From Chryseobacterium geocarposphaerae (GTDB lineage: Bacteria; Bacteroidota; Bacteroidia; Flavobacteriales; Weeksellaceae), in assembly GCF_002797535.1 (NCBI RefSeq), contig NZ_PGFD01000001.1, forward strand, positions 1,736,001 to 1,800,000: DNA of 64,000 nucleotides, given 5' to 3'. Position 1 is the stretch's first letter, and each line of letters begins with the position of its first letter. The translations under genes and the position numbers were made by a program. Under the pieces are notes generated by a model. It was not told the origin of the DNA. It worked only from the letters and a program-made list of their open reading frames with translations, and made no database searches. Positions 26,889 through 35,643 of the stretch are shown one piece after another.

Positions 26889-28202
26889 ATGAGTACTACA
26901 ACACAATACATTCCTTACAAAGTAAAGGATATTTCCCTGGCAGAGTGGGGAAGAAAAGAAATTACCCTTGCAGAAGCAGAAATGCCTGGTTTGATGGCAA
27001 TCCGTGAAGAATACGGACCATCTCAGCCATTAAAAGGTGCTAGAATTGCAGGATGTCTTCACATGACAATCCAAACTGCAGTTTTGATTGAAACTTTGGT
27101 TGCTCTTGGAGCTGAGGTTACGTGGTCTTCTTGTAATATTTTCTCTACTCAGGATCACGCTGCTGCTGCTATTGCTGCTGCAGGAATTCCTGTTTATGCT
27201 TGGAAAGGCCTTAATGAAGAAGAATTCGACTGGTGTATTGAGCAGACTTTGTTCTTTGGTGAGGACAGAAAGCCATTGAATATGATTTTGGATGATGGTG
27301 GAGATTTAACAAACATGGTTTTTGATAAATATCCTGAGCTTACAAAAGACATCAAAGGACTTTCTGAAGAAACAACAACAGGTGTTCACAGATTGTACGA
27401 AAGAATGAAAAACGGAACTTTGGTAATGCCTGCAATCAACGTAAATGATTCAGTTACTAAGTCTAAATTCGATAACAAATACGGATGTAAAGAATCTGCA
27501 GTAGATGCTGTAAGAAGAGCGACAGACGTGATGTTGGCTGGAAAAAGAGTGGTAGTTTGCGGATACGGAGACGTAGGGAAAGGTACTGCTGCATCTTTCA
27601 GAGGAGCAGGTTCTATCGTTACGGTAACTGAAATCGATCCGATCTGTGCTCTACAGGCTGCAATGGACGGTTATGAAGTAAAAAGATTAGATACTGTGGT
27701 TGATAACGCCGATATCGTGATCACAACAACGGGTAACTTCAATATCGTAAGAGGAGAGCATTTCCTTAAAATGAAAGATAAAGCGATCGTTTGTAATATC
27801 GGTCACTTCGATAATGAAATCGATATGGCTTGGTTAAACAAAAACTACGGTCATACCAAATCTGAGGTTAAACCACAAGTTGATCTTTATACAATCGAGG
27901 GTAAAGAAGTAATCATCCTTGCTGAAGGAAGATTGGTAAACTTAGGATGTGCTACTGGTCACCCAAGTTTCGTAATGTCAAACTCTTTTTCAAACCAAAC
28001 TCTGGCTCAAATTGAGCTTTGGAACAATTCTGCAGCGTACAAAAATGAAGTATATACGTTGCCGAAACATTTGGATGAAAAAGTAGCTGCTCTTCACCTT
28101 AAAAAATTAAGCGTTGAACTGGAAACTCTTTCTCCTGAACAGGCTAAATATATTGGTGTAGAGGTTGAAGGTCCGTTCAAACCTGAATATTACAGATACT
28201 AA
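26889..28202 (+). CDS. ahcY: Adenosylhomocysteinase
   Basis: The 437-residue cytosolic NAD-dependent enzyme hydrolyses S-adenosylhomocysteine to adenosine and homocysteine, relieving product inhibition of methyltransferases. Substrate motifs [11 protein letters not shown] and STQDHAAA are present, as are the catalytic [15 protein letters not shown] block around residues 187-200 and the Rossmann loop GYGDVGKG (225-232). The end, [10 protein letters not shown], is the conserved KPxxYRY tail that completes the neighbouring subunit's NAD site. Length is that of the compact bacterial/eukaryotic form. Confidence 0.97.
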   Translation: MSTTTQYIPYKVKDISLAEWGRKEITLAEAEMPGLMAIREEYGPSQPLKGARIAGCLHMTIQTAVLIETLVALGAEVTWSSCNIFSTQDHAAAAIAAAGIPVYAWKGLNEEEFDWCIEQTLFFGEDRKPLNMILDDGGDLTNMVFDKYPELTKDIKGLSEETTTGVHRLYERMKNGTLVMPAINVNDSVTKSKFDNKYGCKESAVDAVRRATDVMLAGKRVVVCGYGDVGKGTAASFRGAGSIVTVTEIDPICALQAAMDGYEVKRLDTVVDNADIVITTTGNFNIVRGEHFLKMKDKAIVCNIGHFDNEIDMAWLNKNYGHTKSEVKPQVDLYTIEGKEVIILAEGRLVNLGCATGHPSFVMSNSFSNQTLAQIELWNNSAAYKNEVYTLPKHLDEKVAALHLKKLSVELETLSPEQAKYIGVEVEGPFKPEYYRY

Positions 28203-28223
28203 TATCTAATATTATTACAGATA

Positions 28224-28254
28224 AAAAGACTCTTCAATTTTTGAAGAGTCTTTT
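28224..28254 (+). terminator. Terminator of ahcY
   Basis: Fourteen-base stem AAAAGACTCTTCAA / TTGAAGAGTCTTTT with a TTT loop, followed by ATTTTT. Confidence 0.92.
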
Positions 28255-28318
28255 ATTTTTCGGGAAATATTATTAAAAAACAATATATTTGACCTCACTA
28301 TACAAAAAAATATAATTA

Positions 28319-28711
28319 ATGAAAAAACAAGGAGTATCGAATGCATTTGTTGCCGCATCCTGGATTGCTTTAGGAGCAGGAATGATTGGCTTTATCGTAG
28401 GCTTGGCAAGAGCAGAAATGCAGCTTAATGAAAAAGGGTATTATTTTACCATCTTATTATACGGGTTATTCGCCGTGGTTTCTCTCCAGAAAGCTGTTCG
28501 TGACAGATTAGAGAATATCAAAGTGACAGATATTTATTATGGTATCTGCTGGTTTGCAACCTTATCATCTATTGTTTTATTAGCAATCGGGTTGTGGAAT
28601 GCTACTATTCTGCCAAGTGAAAAAGGCTTCTATGGGTTTGCTTTTTTGCTGGCTTTATTTGGAGCCATTGCCGTTCAGAAAAATACAAGGGACAATATGA
28701 TACAGGAATAA
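28319..28711 (+). CDS. YiaA/YiaB-family inner-membrane protein
   Basis: The 130-residue protein is built of two tandem YiaAB units, each a pair of helices: first SWIALGAGMIGFIVGLARA and LLYGLFAVVSLQKAVRD, then WFATLSSIVLLAIGLWNA and FLLALFGAIAVQKNTRD. The repeated 'QK-x-x-RD' ends mark the duplication. The role is unknown. It is a single gene between two terminators. Confidence 0.88.
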   Translation: MKKQGVSNAFVAASWIALGAGMIGFIVGLARAEMQLNEKGYYFTILLYGLFAVVSLQKAVRDRLENIKVTDIYYGICWFATLSSIVLLAIGLWNATILPSEKGFYGFAFLLALFGAIAVQKNTRDNMIQE

Positions 28712-28717
28712 AAAACG

Positions 28718-28740
28718 AAGCTCTCCAAATTGGAGAGTTT
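28718..28740. terminator. Bidirectional terminator between yiaA-like gene and purE
   Basis: Stem CTCTCCA / TGGAGAG with AAT loop, extended by AAGCTC.../...GAGTTT, between convergent genes. Confidence 0.82.
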
Positions 28741-28749
28741 TATTTTGTA

Positions 28750-29259
28750 TTATTTATCGTAATGATTAGGGTGATGGGCTTTAATATCATCCACGGTTCC
28801 CAACACTTTATCTTTTAAAGAATCCTGATACTTCTGAAGGTTCTCTGCAACGTTTTCGTCGGAAGCTCCCAAAATTTTCACAGCCAAAATCCCGGCATTT
28901 AAAGCTCCGTTCAAAGCAACTGTCGCTACAGGAATTCCTCCCGGCATTTGAAGAATCGACAAAACCGAATCCCATCCGTCAATAGAATTGCTAGACAAAA
29001 TAGGAACGCCAATTACAGGTAATGTTGTACAGCTTGCTACCATTCCTGGTAGATGTGCCGCTCCTCCTGCTCCCGCAATAATCACTTTCAGCCCTCTTTC
29101 TTTTGCCGTTTTTGCGTATTCAAACATTCTTTCCGGTGTTCTGTGAGCTGAAACCACCGTTAGTTCATACGGAATGTCTAAAGATTTTAAAAAATTTGCA
29201 GCCTGTTCCATAATTGGCAAATCACTTTGACTGCCCATAATAATTCCTACCATCTTCAA
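28750..29259 (-). CDS. purE: 5-(carboxyamino)imidazole ribonucleotide mutase
   Basis: The 169-residue class I PurE moves the carboxylate of N5-CAIR to C4, giving CAIR in purine synthesis. GSQSDLP (9-15) binds phosphate, SAHRTPE (37-43) holds the catalytic His, and [14 protein letters not shown] with PVIGVPI complete the active site. It acts immediately after PurK, whose gene lies 1.2 kb upstream on the same strand with an opposite-strand DMT gene in between. It has its own promoter. Confidence 0.96.
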   Translation of the reverse strand: MKMVGIIMGSQSDLPIMEQAANFLKSLDIPYELTVVSAHRTPERMFEYAKTAKERGLKVIIAGAGGAAHLPGMVASCTTLPVIGVPILSSNSIDGWDSVLSILQMPGGIPVATVALNGALNAGILAVKILGASDENVAENLQKYQDSLKDKVLGTVDDIKAHHPNHYDK

Positions 29260-29273
29260 TTTTATTAGATGTT

Positions 29274-29306
29274 CAAAGATAAAGAATTAATAAGTCTGAA
29301 TACAAA
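29274..29306 (-). promoter_or_regulatory. Promoter of purE
   Basis: Minus-strand TTTG (29303-29306), 21 bp, TATCTTTG (29274-29281), 15 bp before the ATG. Good match to the Bacteroidota consensus. No purine riboswitch is seen. Confidence 0.65.
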
Positions 29307-29412
29307 AAGCCAAAAGTAAAATTCAAATTCTGTTCCCTAAAAAACATGATCAACTGTACCCATTAAATTGTTTCTAAAATAAATATCTTTGTTATTACAT
29401 TGATATCACAAA

Positions 29413-30327
29413 TTGAAAGATTATAAGCTTCTTTTTGCCATTCTTACCGTTGCTATTGTCTGGGGTACGACATTTTTATCCATACGTGTGGCTGTAGAAA
29501 CTATCCCAGCCTGGTTTGTAGCAGGTATACGTCAGTTTTTGGCAGGAATAATTATGTTGATTATTCTTATATCGAGAAAACAGTTTCACTGGATCGGATG
29601 GAGAAATCTGTCTTATCAGCTGATGGTTTCTTCATTAATGTTAGTGATTGCCAACGGAATGACCACTGTTGCTGAAGAAACCGTAACCAGTAGCTTGACA
29701 TCATTAATAAGTGCCTGTTCTCCTATCCTCATATTTCTTGGAAGTGTTGCTCTTGGCTTGCAAAAGTTCAGTATAAGAGCATTGATAGGAGTTCTGATGT
29801 GCTTCAGCGGAATTGTCGTTATTTTTTGGGATGGTATTCAGGATCTCCAAAACCCTGATTATGCAATGGGAATATTATTTTTATTCATTGCCATTGCAGG
29901 TTGGGCTTCAGGAACTCTTATTACAAAAAAAATGAATATTAAGAGTCATAATATTTCACTGAGCTTATTTTACCAGTTTATATTTGCTGGTATTGTACAG
30001 ATTATTTTTGCCTTGCTTTTCTCAGAAAATTACAATTTTGGAAATTGGAGCATAAAAAGCATTTCAGCTATGCTGTATCTGGCTATATTCGGTTCTGTAG
30101 CTGCTTTTTTTGCCTATCATTATGCGCTCACAAAAGTTTCTCCTGTTCAGGTTTCAATTTTAGCTTATATCAACACCATTATCTCCATATTTTTAAGCTG
30201 GCTTATTTTGGATGAAAAAATTTCCGCTAAATTTATCATCGCAGCTGTCCTGATCATTGTAGGAGTATTTGTGACGAATTATAACAGGGAAATGTTTAAA
30301 AAACAGAGGATTGGTGATGCAATATAA
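29413..30327 (+). CDS. EamA-family DMT transporter (TTG start)
   Basis: The 304-residue inner-membrane protein has ten helices in two EamA repeats: WGTTFLSIRVAVETIP after helix 1 and PILIFLGSVALG in repeat one, then FGSVAAFFAYHYAL and YINTIISIFLSWLILDE in repeat two. Substrate unknown. The only usable start is TTG at 29413: the frame is closed by a TGA twelve bases upstream, and helix 1 needs these codons. TATCTTTG at 29384-29391 is a possible -7 box. It lies between purE and purK on the other strand. Confidence 0.88.
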   Translation: MKDYKLLFAILTVAIVWGTTFLSIRVAVETIPAWFVAGIRQFLAGIIMLIILISRKQFHWIGWRNLSYQLMVSSLMLVIANGMTTVAEETVTSSLTSLISACSPILIFLGSVALGLQKFSIRALIGVLMCFSGIVVIFWDGIQDLQNPDYAMGILFLFIAIAGWASGTLITKKMNIKSHNISLSLFYQFIFAGIVQIIFALLFSENYNFGNWSIKSISAMLYLAIFGSVAAFFAYHYALTKVSPVQVSILAYINTIISIFLSWLILDEKISAKFIIAAVLIIVGVFVTNYNREMFKKQRIGDAI

Positions 30328-30375
30328 AAATAAGAGAGAAATTTTTCTTCAATTGATCGCCAAAAATTTATAAGT

Positions 30376-30405
30376 AAAAAGACTGCTTTTCAGCAGTCTT
30401 TTTTT
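30376..30405. terminator. Bidirectional terminator between DMT gene and purK
   Basis: Stem AAAAAGACTGCT / AGCAGTCTTTTT with a short loop, followed by a T-run; A-run on the other side serves purK. Confidence 0.9.
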
Positions 30406-30422
30406 ATCTCATCGGTTAATAA

Positions 30423-31535
30423 TTACTCAGCAATCACTCTTACCATTCCTTTCACCATTACCAGTTTTTCCATTAACTCTTCTCTGGAATCTGCCAATAC
30501 ATTGATGTGCCCCATTTTTCTTCCCGGCTTGGTTTCCGTTTTTCCGTATAGATGGATATAAGTTTCAGGAAGCCTTAACACATCTTCCATTCCTTCATAT
30601 ACCACTTTCCCTGAAAACCCTTCTGCGCCTACCAAATTCAGCATTCCGCTGTAGATAATCGCATCGGTATCTGCTAAAGGTAAATTTTTCACGACTCTGT
30701 ACATTTGTTCAAACTGAGAATTGGCATTTCCTTCCTGACTTTGATGTCCTGAATTGTGCAATCTTGGAGCCGTTTCATTTACCCAGACTTTACCTTCTTT
30801 GTCCAGAAATAATTCGATCGCAAAAAGCCCCGGAGAATTGATGGCGTTTAAGAATTTTTCTGTGATAGAATTAATCTGCTCCTCAATATCCTCTTTTAAA
30901 AAAACCGGACAAACATTAAAATCCAATAAGTTTAATTTAGAATCGGCAACCATTTCCGTTACAGGGAATGTTTTGGTTTCTCCGTTTTCGTTTCTGGCAA
31001 CAATTACGGAAAGTTCTTTATCGATATCAACCAGTTTTTCAATAACAGAATCCTGTACCCAAAGATTTTTCATGTCTTCAGCAGTACGGATTACCTGTAC
31101 TCCTTTTCCATCGTACCCACCTGTATTCATTTTCTGTACAAAAGGAAGCGGCATTTTAATCTCGTCGGAACTCCCATCCATCACCTCAAATTCCGGACTT
31201 GGAATATCATGAGCTTTATAAAATTGCTTTTGAAGAATTTTTTGTTGAATGGTTTTAATGATTGTAGAATTCGGAACCACTTTTATTCCCTGACTTTCCA
31301 ATTCGGCCAAAGCATCTGTGTTGACGTGTTCAATTTCGATTGTTACGACATCTTTATCTTTCCCGAAATTCAAAACGGTTTCATAATCATTGAAATTTCC
31401 TTGCGTAAAGTAAGAAATATTATGGCAGGGCGCATCTGAAGCCGGATCCAATGTATAAAATTCATCATCATATTTTAATGCTTCCTGAATCAACATTCGA
31501 CCTAACTGCCCTCCTCCTAAAATTCCTATTTTCAT
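30423..31535 (-). CDS. purK: 5-(carboxyamino)imidazole ribonucleotide synthase
   Basis: The 370-residue ATP-grasp enzyme carboxylates AIR to N5-CAIR using ATP and bicarbonate. It opens with GILGGGQLGRMLIQEA, has the ATP-grasp block PFVQKMNTGGYDGKGVQ, and the metal-binding ELFLDKEGKVWVNETAPR with HNSGHQS. The C-terminal KMGHINVLA is the PurK tail. The product goes to PurE encoded downstream on the same strand. A family 1 repeat lies behind its start. Confidence 0.95.
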   Translation of the reverse strand: MKIGILGGGQLGRMLIQEALKYDDEFYTLDPASDAPCHNISYFTQGNFNDYETVLNFGKDKDVVTIEIEHVNTDALAELESQGIKVVPNSTIIKTIQQKILQKQFYKAHDIPSPEFEVMDGSSDEIKMPLPFVQKMNTGGYDGKGVQVIRTAEDMKNLWVQDSVIEKLVDIDKELSVIVARNENGETKTFPVTEMVADSKLNLLDFNVCPVFLKEDIEEQINSITEKFLNAINSPGLFAIELFLDKEGKVWVNETAPRLHNSGHQSQEGNANSQFEQMYRVVKNLPLADTDAIIYSGMLNLVGAEGFSGKVVYEGMEDVLRLPETYIHLYGKTETKPGRKMGHINVLADSREELMEKLVMVKGMVRVIAE

Positions 31536-31585
31536 TTTTTTACTTTTATTTTTCTATTAGATTTATTTTAATTTAAGCTTACGAT

Positions 31586-31667
31586 TGTCATTCCGACGCA
31601 GGAGGAATCTCTAGAAATTTATTGTTGAGATTCTTCACTTCACTTTATTTCATTCAGAAGACATGAA
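31586..31667. repeat. Dispersed palindromic repeat, family 1, copy C (degenerate)
   Basis: TGTCATTCCGACGCAGGAGGAATCT on the left (31586-31610) faces GAGATTCTTCACTTC and CATTCAGAAGACATGA on the right. The right terminus is decayed compared with copy D. Located between purK and the DUF1543 gene. Confidence 0.65.
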
Positions 31668-31670
31668 ACT

Positions 31671-32231
31671 TTATATTTTATTAATATTTAAATACCCTAA
31701 ACCCATCGGATTTTCCTGGTTTTCTGCATCAGATTTTTTCAACACAATAGAATATTTGTCCTTCATTTTTTGAGGAAGAATATCCGTTACATTAAAAATA
31801 TCATCGATATCTACTCCGTGTTTATCATCAATATGACTTACGGCTCCTTCAAACCCCATCGTTTCATAAAACCTGGTAGTTTTTGCTTTTTTCACAATAT
31901 CTCCCATAGAGGTTCCGACCATCAGATGTTGTTCATGAAATTCTTCAAAAAAACCTTTCTTATAGCCTCCCAGATTAATAAAATACAGCTGTTCTCCAGA
32001 AGTCTTTTCATTCTTCTCAACAATTTTCACCTCGTATCCGTCAGCAAATCTTACTTCCTGATAACAGTCTATGTGAATTTTACCATCTGCCTCTTTCCAG
32101 AACTCTTTCATATCCGGAATCAGATCTTTTAAATTTTCCGCAATTCCGAAAAACACGTCGTGTTGCTCAATATTTCTGCCTTTAGGCGTTGCACCAAGAA
32201 TAATATAGAATAATTTCAGATCATTTTCCAT
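31671..32231 (-). CDS. DUF1543 domain-containing protein
   Basis: The 186-residue soluble protein begins with FYIILGATPKGRNIEQHDVFFGI, the family hallmark (I-E-x-H-D). HIDCYQEVRFADGYEV follows, then a second similar half starting LYFINLGGYKKGFFEEFHEQH. The internal repeat suggests a duplicated fold. Function is unknown. It is divergent from the TauE/SafE gene, and TATTTTTG at 32236-32243 on the minus strand is a candidate -7 box. Confidence 0.85.
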   Translation of the reverse strand: MENDLKLFYIILGATPKGRNIEQHDVFFGIAENLKDLIPDMKEFWKEADGKIHIDCYQEVRFADGYEVKIVEKNEKTSGEQLYFINLGGYKKGFFEEFHEQHLMVGTSMGDIVKKAKTTRFYETMGFEGAVSHIDDKHGVDIDDIFNVTDILPQKMKDKYSIVLKKSDAENQENPMGLGYLNINKI

Positions 32232-32267
32232 GCTGCAAAAATACGTTAAATTTATCTTTTTTAAACG

Positions 32268-32299
32268 TTTGGCAGACTAACGCAATAGTTTTATATTTG
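32268..32299 (+). promoter_or_regulatory. Promoter of the TauE/SafE-DUF1634 pair
   Basis: TTTG (32268-32271), 20 bp, TATATTTG (32292-32299), an exact consensus match. The ATG is only five bases past the -7 box, so the transcript is predicted to be nearly leaderless. Confidence 0.7.
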
Positions 32300-32303
32300 T
32301 AAC

Positions 32304-33134
32304 ATGTCAGAAATCATTATTCTCTTCCTTGGAGCAATTTCGGCAGGACTATTAGGTTCACTGACCGGTTTAGGAGGAGGAGTCATTATTATTCCTTTAT
32401 TAACGCTGGGTTTCGGCGTTCCTATGCATTATGCAATTGGTGCTTCTTTAATCTCTGTAATCGGAACTTCTTCGGGAGCTGCCGTTGCTTTTGTCAAAGA
32501 AGGTTTTACCAATATGAGAATCGGAATGTTCTTGGAGATTGCCACCACAGCCGGAGCGATCATCGGAGCCTTAGTTTCCGGAATGCTGAATCCGAATACC
32601 ATCGGGATTATTTTCGCCAGTATTCTTCTTCTGACTGTTATTCTGAATTTAAAAGGTAAGCCGGATCATCAGGAACCTGTGATAAAAGGCAGTCTTGAAG
32701 ATAAATTAAAGCTATATGGAACTTTTCCTGATAAAGGGATTTTAAAAAGCTATTCCGCAAGAAATACAGTACCCGGATTTTTAATGATGATGTTTGCAGG
32801 TGCCATGTCTGGTCTTTTAGGAATTGGATCCGGAGCTCTGAAGGTTTTGGCGATGGATAACATGATGAAGCTTCCTTTCAAAGTTTCTACTACTACAAGT
32901 AACTTTATGATTGGAGTAACGGCGGTTGCCAGCTCGCTGATCTATTTTCAGAGAGGTGAAATTATTCCGGTTATTGTTGCTCCTGTTCTGATTGGTGTTG
33001 TGGTTGGAAGTTTTATCGGATCAAAAACTTTAATGGTTTCAAAAACTAAAAAGCTGAAAACCTTTTTTGCAATTGTTATCACAATTCTTTCGATTTATAT
33101 GATGTATAACGGTATTAGAAGCAATTTCTCATGA
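32304..33134 (+). CDS. Sulfite exporter TauE/SafE-family permease
   Basis: The 276-residue inner-membrane protein has about eight helices in two halves. Each half carries the glycine-rich TauE motif: LLGSLTGLGGGVIIIPLLTLG first, then GAMSGLLGIGSGALKVLAMD. The loop between is hydrophilic (about 112-160). Members export organosulfonates or sulfite, or move other small anions; the substrate is not determined here. Its stop overlaps the DUF1634 start by four bases (ATGA). Confidence 0.92.
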   Translation: MSEIIILFLGAISAGLLGSLTGLGGGVIIIPLLTLGFGVPMHYAIGASLISVIGTSSGAAVAFVKEGFTNMRIGMFLEIATTAGAIIGALVSGMLNPNTIGIIFASILLLTVILNLKGKPDHQEPVIKGSLEDKLKLYGTFPDKGILKSYSARNTVPGFLMMMFAGAMSGLLGIGSGALKVLAMDNMMKLPFKVSTTTSNFMIGVTAVASSLIYFQRGEIIPVIVAPVLIGVVVGSFIGSKTLMVSKTKKLKTFFAIVITILSIYMMYNGIRSNFS

Positions 33135-33514
33135 GAAAGAATTTTACAGATGCTGATCTTAACCGTTCTGTTGGAAATCTTCTCCGATTGGGCGTTATTT
33201 TATCGGTTGCCACTTCACTGATAGGCTTTATCAAGCTCTTCTCAGAAGGTTTTCAAATGCCTAAAAAATACAAACTTCTCGATATGGGAAACTCTTCCGA
33301 AAAGGTATGGGGACACTTTTGGGACTCGCTTTGTAAAGGGGAAGGAATGGCCATTATTCAGCTGGGAATTTTACTCTTGATCTTCACACCTTTAATGAGG
33401 ATTATTTTTGCTTTAATAGGCTATATGAAAGAAAAAGACTACGTATATGTAATCATTTCCTCCATTGTTTTAGCAATTATGGCCATAAGTTTCTTTACAG
33501 GGTACGCGCATTAA
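33131..33514 (+). CDS. DUF1634 membrane protein
   Basis: The 127-residue protein has three hydrophobic helices (about 17-38, 74-95 and 104-124). N-terminal DADLNRSVGNLLRLGVILS and LLIFTPLMRIIFALIGYM are DUF1634 marks. The gene overlaps the TauE/SafE gene by four bases, a pairing I recall from many genomes, so it is probably an accessory subunit of that permease. The convergent VOC gene ends 4 bp away. Confidence 0.88.
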   Translation: MRKNFTDADLNRSVGNLLRLGVILSVATSLIGFIKLFSEGFQMPKKYKLLDMGNSSEKVWGHFWDSLCKGEGMAIIQLGILLLIFTPLMRIIFALIGYMKEKDYVYVIISSIVLAIMAISFFTGYAH

Positions 33515-33517
33515 TTA

Positions 33518-33895
33518 TTACATTTCGTAAAACTCTAACGGAAGTTGATCCGGATCTTGGGTAAAGAAGAATTCCTTACCTGTAAATTCGTCTGTTCTAA
33601 TCTCCTCACAGTTTAATCCTTTTTTAATTAATTCCTGACGTTTTTCATCTACATTTTCAACAGAGAAAGCCAGATGCCTCAAACCACAGGCTTCCGGACG
33701 TGAAGGTCTTGCCGGAGGGTCTGGAAAAGAAAAAAGCTCAATCACATACTGATCCCCAATAGCCAAGTCCAGCTTGTAAGACTGCCTTTCTTCACGGTAT
33801 ACTTCACGAATAATGTTCAACCCTAATGCTTCAGTATAAAACTTCTTGGAGACCTCATAGTTGGAACAAATAATGGCAATATGATGGATTTTCAT
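33518..33895 (-). CDS. VOC (glyoxalase/bleomycin-resistance) family protein, YaeR-like
   Basis: The 125-residue protein starts at 33895 (MKIHHIAIICSNYE); the frame extends upstream but that part overlaps the neighbouring stop and is not conserved in character. Two beta-alpha-beta-beta-beta modules are visible. Probable metal ligands are His5, a mid-protein Glu in YVIELFSFP, HLAFSV and the terminal LPLEFYE. This matches the SMU1112c/YaeR group next to glyoxalase I; substrate unknown. Its ATG follows the NTF2-like stop by one base, so the two are co-transcribed. Confidence 0.87.
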   Translation of the reverse strand: MKIHHIAIICSNYEVSKKFYTEALGLNIIREVYREERQSYKLDLAIGDQYVIELFSFPDPPARPSRPEACGLRHLAFSVENVDEKRQELIKKGLNCEEIRTDEFTGKEFFFTQDPDQLPLEFYEM

Positions 33896-33896
33896 T

Positions 33897-34340
33897 CTAT
33901 TTGATTTCTTTACAGTTATCTTTTCTTCTTGTATCAATGATATATTGGATTTTCCATTCTCCGTTTTGTTTTATTAATTGGAAGCTATTGGCTCCACAAT
34001 GTGAAAATTTTCCTTTAAAATAAAACGAATACTGAGTAAAAACACTCGCCAGGTTTCCATCTACATGAATAGCTTCAATACTAATTCTTTCGTCCAGGTC
34101 ATTTTTTTCCATTTTAGAAACTGAAGCTACAAAATCTTTTATTTCTTCATTTCTTACCCCAGTTTTTGTAATCGTCTGAAGAATTGCAGTCTCCGAAAAG
34201 GCCGAATTCAGCAATTCCGGATCAGCATTTTTCATTCCTAAAAATAAGTTTCGAATAGGCTTTTCAATTTCCTGATTCTGATTTTGCTGTCCGAAGTAAA
34301 AACTTCCAAATAGCAAAGCAATAACAGCTATTTTATTCAT
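33897..34340 (-). CDS. Secreted NTF2/SnoaL-like protein
   Basis: The 147-residue protein has a short signal peptide (MNKIAVIALLFGSFYFG then QQ) and a cone-shaped NTF2-like domain: IRNLFLGMKNADPELLNSAF, TAILQTITKTG, SVFTQYSFYFKG and FQLIKQNGEWKIQYIIDTRR. This is the nuclear-transport-factor-2 superfamily, used for small hydrophobic ligands or as an enzyme scaffold. The specific role is unknown. It is upstream of and tightly spaced with the VOC gene. Confidence 0.82.
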   Translation of the reverse strand: MNKIAVIALLFGSFYFGQQNQNQEIEKPIRNLFLGMKNADPELLNSAFSETAILQTITKTGVRNEEIKDFVASVSKMEKNDLDERISIEAIHVDGNLASVFTQYSFYFKGKFSHCGANSFQLIKQNGEWKIQYIIDTRRKDNCKEIK

Positions 34341-34475
34341 ACTATATATTTGCTAAGTGAATAATAAAAATGACGAAAACTACCTTTTAAATTCAAATTT
34401 AATGAATAAACTTTAAAGCACAATCCATTTGAAAACTTATAAAAATTAATTACATTTATCTGCTTATTAAAAAAT

Positions 34476-35561
34476 ATGTGGATATTCTACCTGAGTCTAA
34501 CTGTTTTGTTACTGATCTTAACCTTATTGCCTAAAATTCAGCATTCTCATTGGGTTTTTCGTGTTCCTGAGTTTGGGAAAATTCAAATCACTTCTCTTAT
34601 ACTTTTTACCATAGGATTAGGATTTACGATTCATTCATCCGAAAAATTCTGGTACTATCAATGTCTTCTTTTTGTGATGTTTATTCACCATAGTGCCACT
34701 CTTGTAAAATATACACCTCTATATCCTGTTAAAAAATATTCCCGGAAACATCATTCATCTGAAAAACTGCATTTTATCTCGGCAAATGTTTATCAGTTTA
34801 ATAAAGATTATGGTCGTTTTATTCAGCTTGTAAAAAAATATCAACCTGAAATGTTCCTTACCATGGAAAGTAACGGAGATTGGGAACAAGCACTTAAAAC
34901 GCTAGAAAAAGATTATCCTTATCACCATAAGATAACTCTAGAAAACACGTATGGAATGCATTTCTATTCGAAAATAAAGATAGAAATTTCACACACCCAT
35001 TATTTTGTAGCAGACGATATTCCCAGTATTGAAGCGCATCTTAAAACTAAAGACGGATTTTCTTTTGTCTTTTTTGGTGTTCACCCTCCCCCTCCAAGTC
35101 CTACTGAAGAAAAAACTTCTAAAGAAAGGGACGGGGATCTTTTAAGTACCGCAAAAAAAGTGACAGAAATAAAAAAACCGGTTATCGTTGTTGGAGATTT
35201 CAACAATGTGGCATGGTCAAAATCATCTATTCTTTTCAGAAAAACAAGCCACCTCATTGACCCCCGAATCGGAAGGTCATTTGTATCCACTTTTCATGCA
35301 AAATATCGTTTGCTAAGGTTTCCAATTGATTTGATGTTTCATAGTGAAGACATTTTTATTGAAAACCTGAAAACACTAGATAATTTTGGATCAGATCACC
35401 TTCCGGTATATTGTGAATTTTTTATTGATCATGAGCAGGAAGAAAAACAGGAAGAAAGAATAGATTATGCCACACAGGAAGAAAAAGCTGAAGCTAAAGA
35501 AATGATCGAGGAAGGTAAAAAAGAAGACGGACAACGTGATGCCATCGTAACAGAGGATTAA
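34476..35561 (+). CDS. Endonuclease/exonuclease/phosphatase-family protein, membrane-anchored
   Basis: The 361-residue protein has three N-terminal hydrophobic helices (about 1-18, 37-53 and 62-78) and then an EEP catalytic domain. Visible motifs are FISANVYQFN, an acidic MESNGDWEQ, FFGVHPPPP, VVGDFNNVAW near 240 and SDHLPV near 306-311, which supply the metal ligands and catalytic His/Asp. The C-terminal ~45 residues are very rich in Glu and Lys and look disordered. Relatives cleave phosphodiesters in nucleic acids or lipids; the target is unknown. Confidence 0.87.
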   Translation: MWIFYLSLTVLLLILTLLPKIQHSHWVFRVPEFGKIQITSLILFTIGLGFTIHSSEKFWYYQCLLFVMFIHHSATLVKYTPLYPVKKYSRKHHSSEKLHFISANVYQFNKDYGRFIQLVKKYQPEMFLTMESNGDWEQALKTLEKDYPYHHKITLENTYGMHFYSKIKIEISHTHYFVADDIPSIEAHLKTKDGFSFVFFGVHPPPPSPTEEKTSKERDGDLLSTAKKVTEIKKPVIVVGDFNNVAWSKSSILFRKTSHLIDPRIGRSFVSTFHAKYRLLRFPIDLMFHSEDIFIENLKTLDNFGSDHLPVYCEFFIDHEQEEKQEERIDYATQEEKAEAKEMIEEGKKEDGQRDAIVTED

Positions 35562-35595
35562 TTAAAATACTTTTCCTATTATACTATTATAAAAG

Positions 35596-35619
35596 AAAAA
35601 CGGACAAAAGTCCGTTTTT
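35596..35619. terminator. Bidirectional terminator between EEP gene and mvaD
   Basis: Stem AAAAACGGAC / GTCCGTTTTT with AAAA loop, flanked by A- and T-runs between convergent genes. Confidence 0.9.
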
Positions 35620-35643
35620 TTATCACTATATTTATTTCTTAAT

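Noticed and set aside
30754..31212. 152-residue frame antisense to purK
   Set aside because: It lies entirely inside a clear purK gene, has a low-complexity Ser/Ile composition and no motif; shadow of the real gene.
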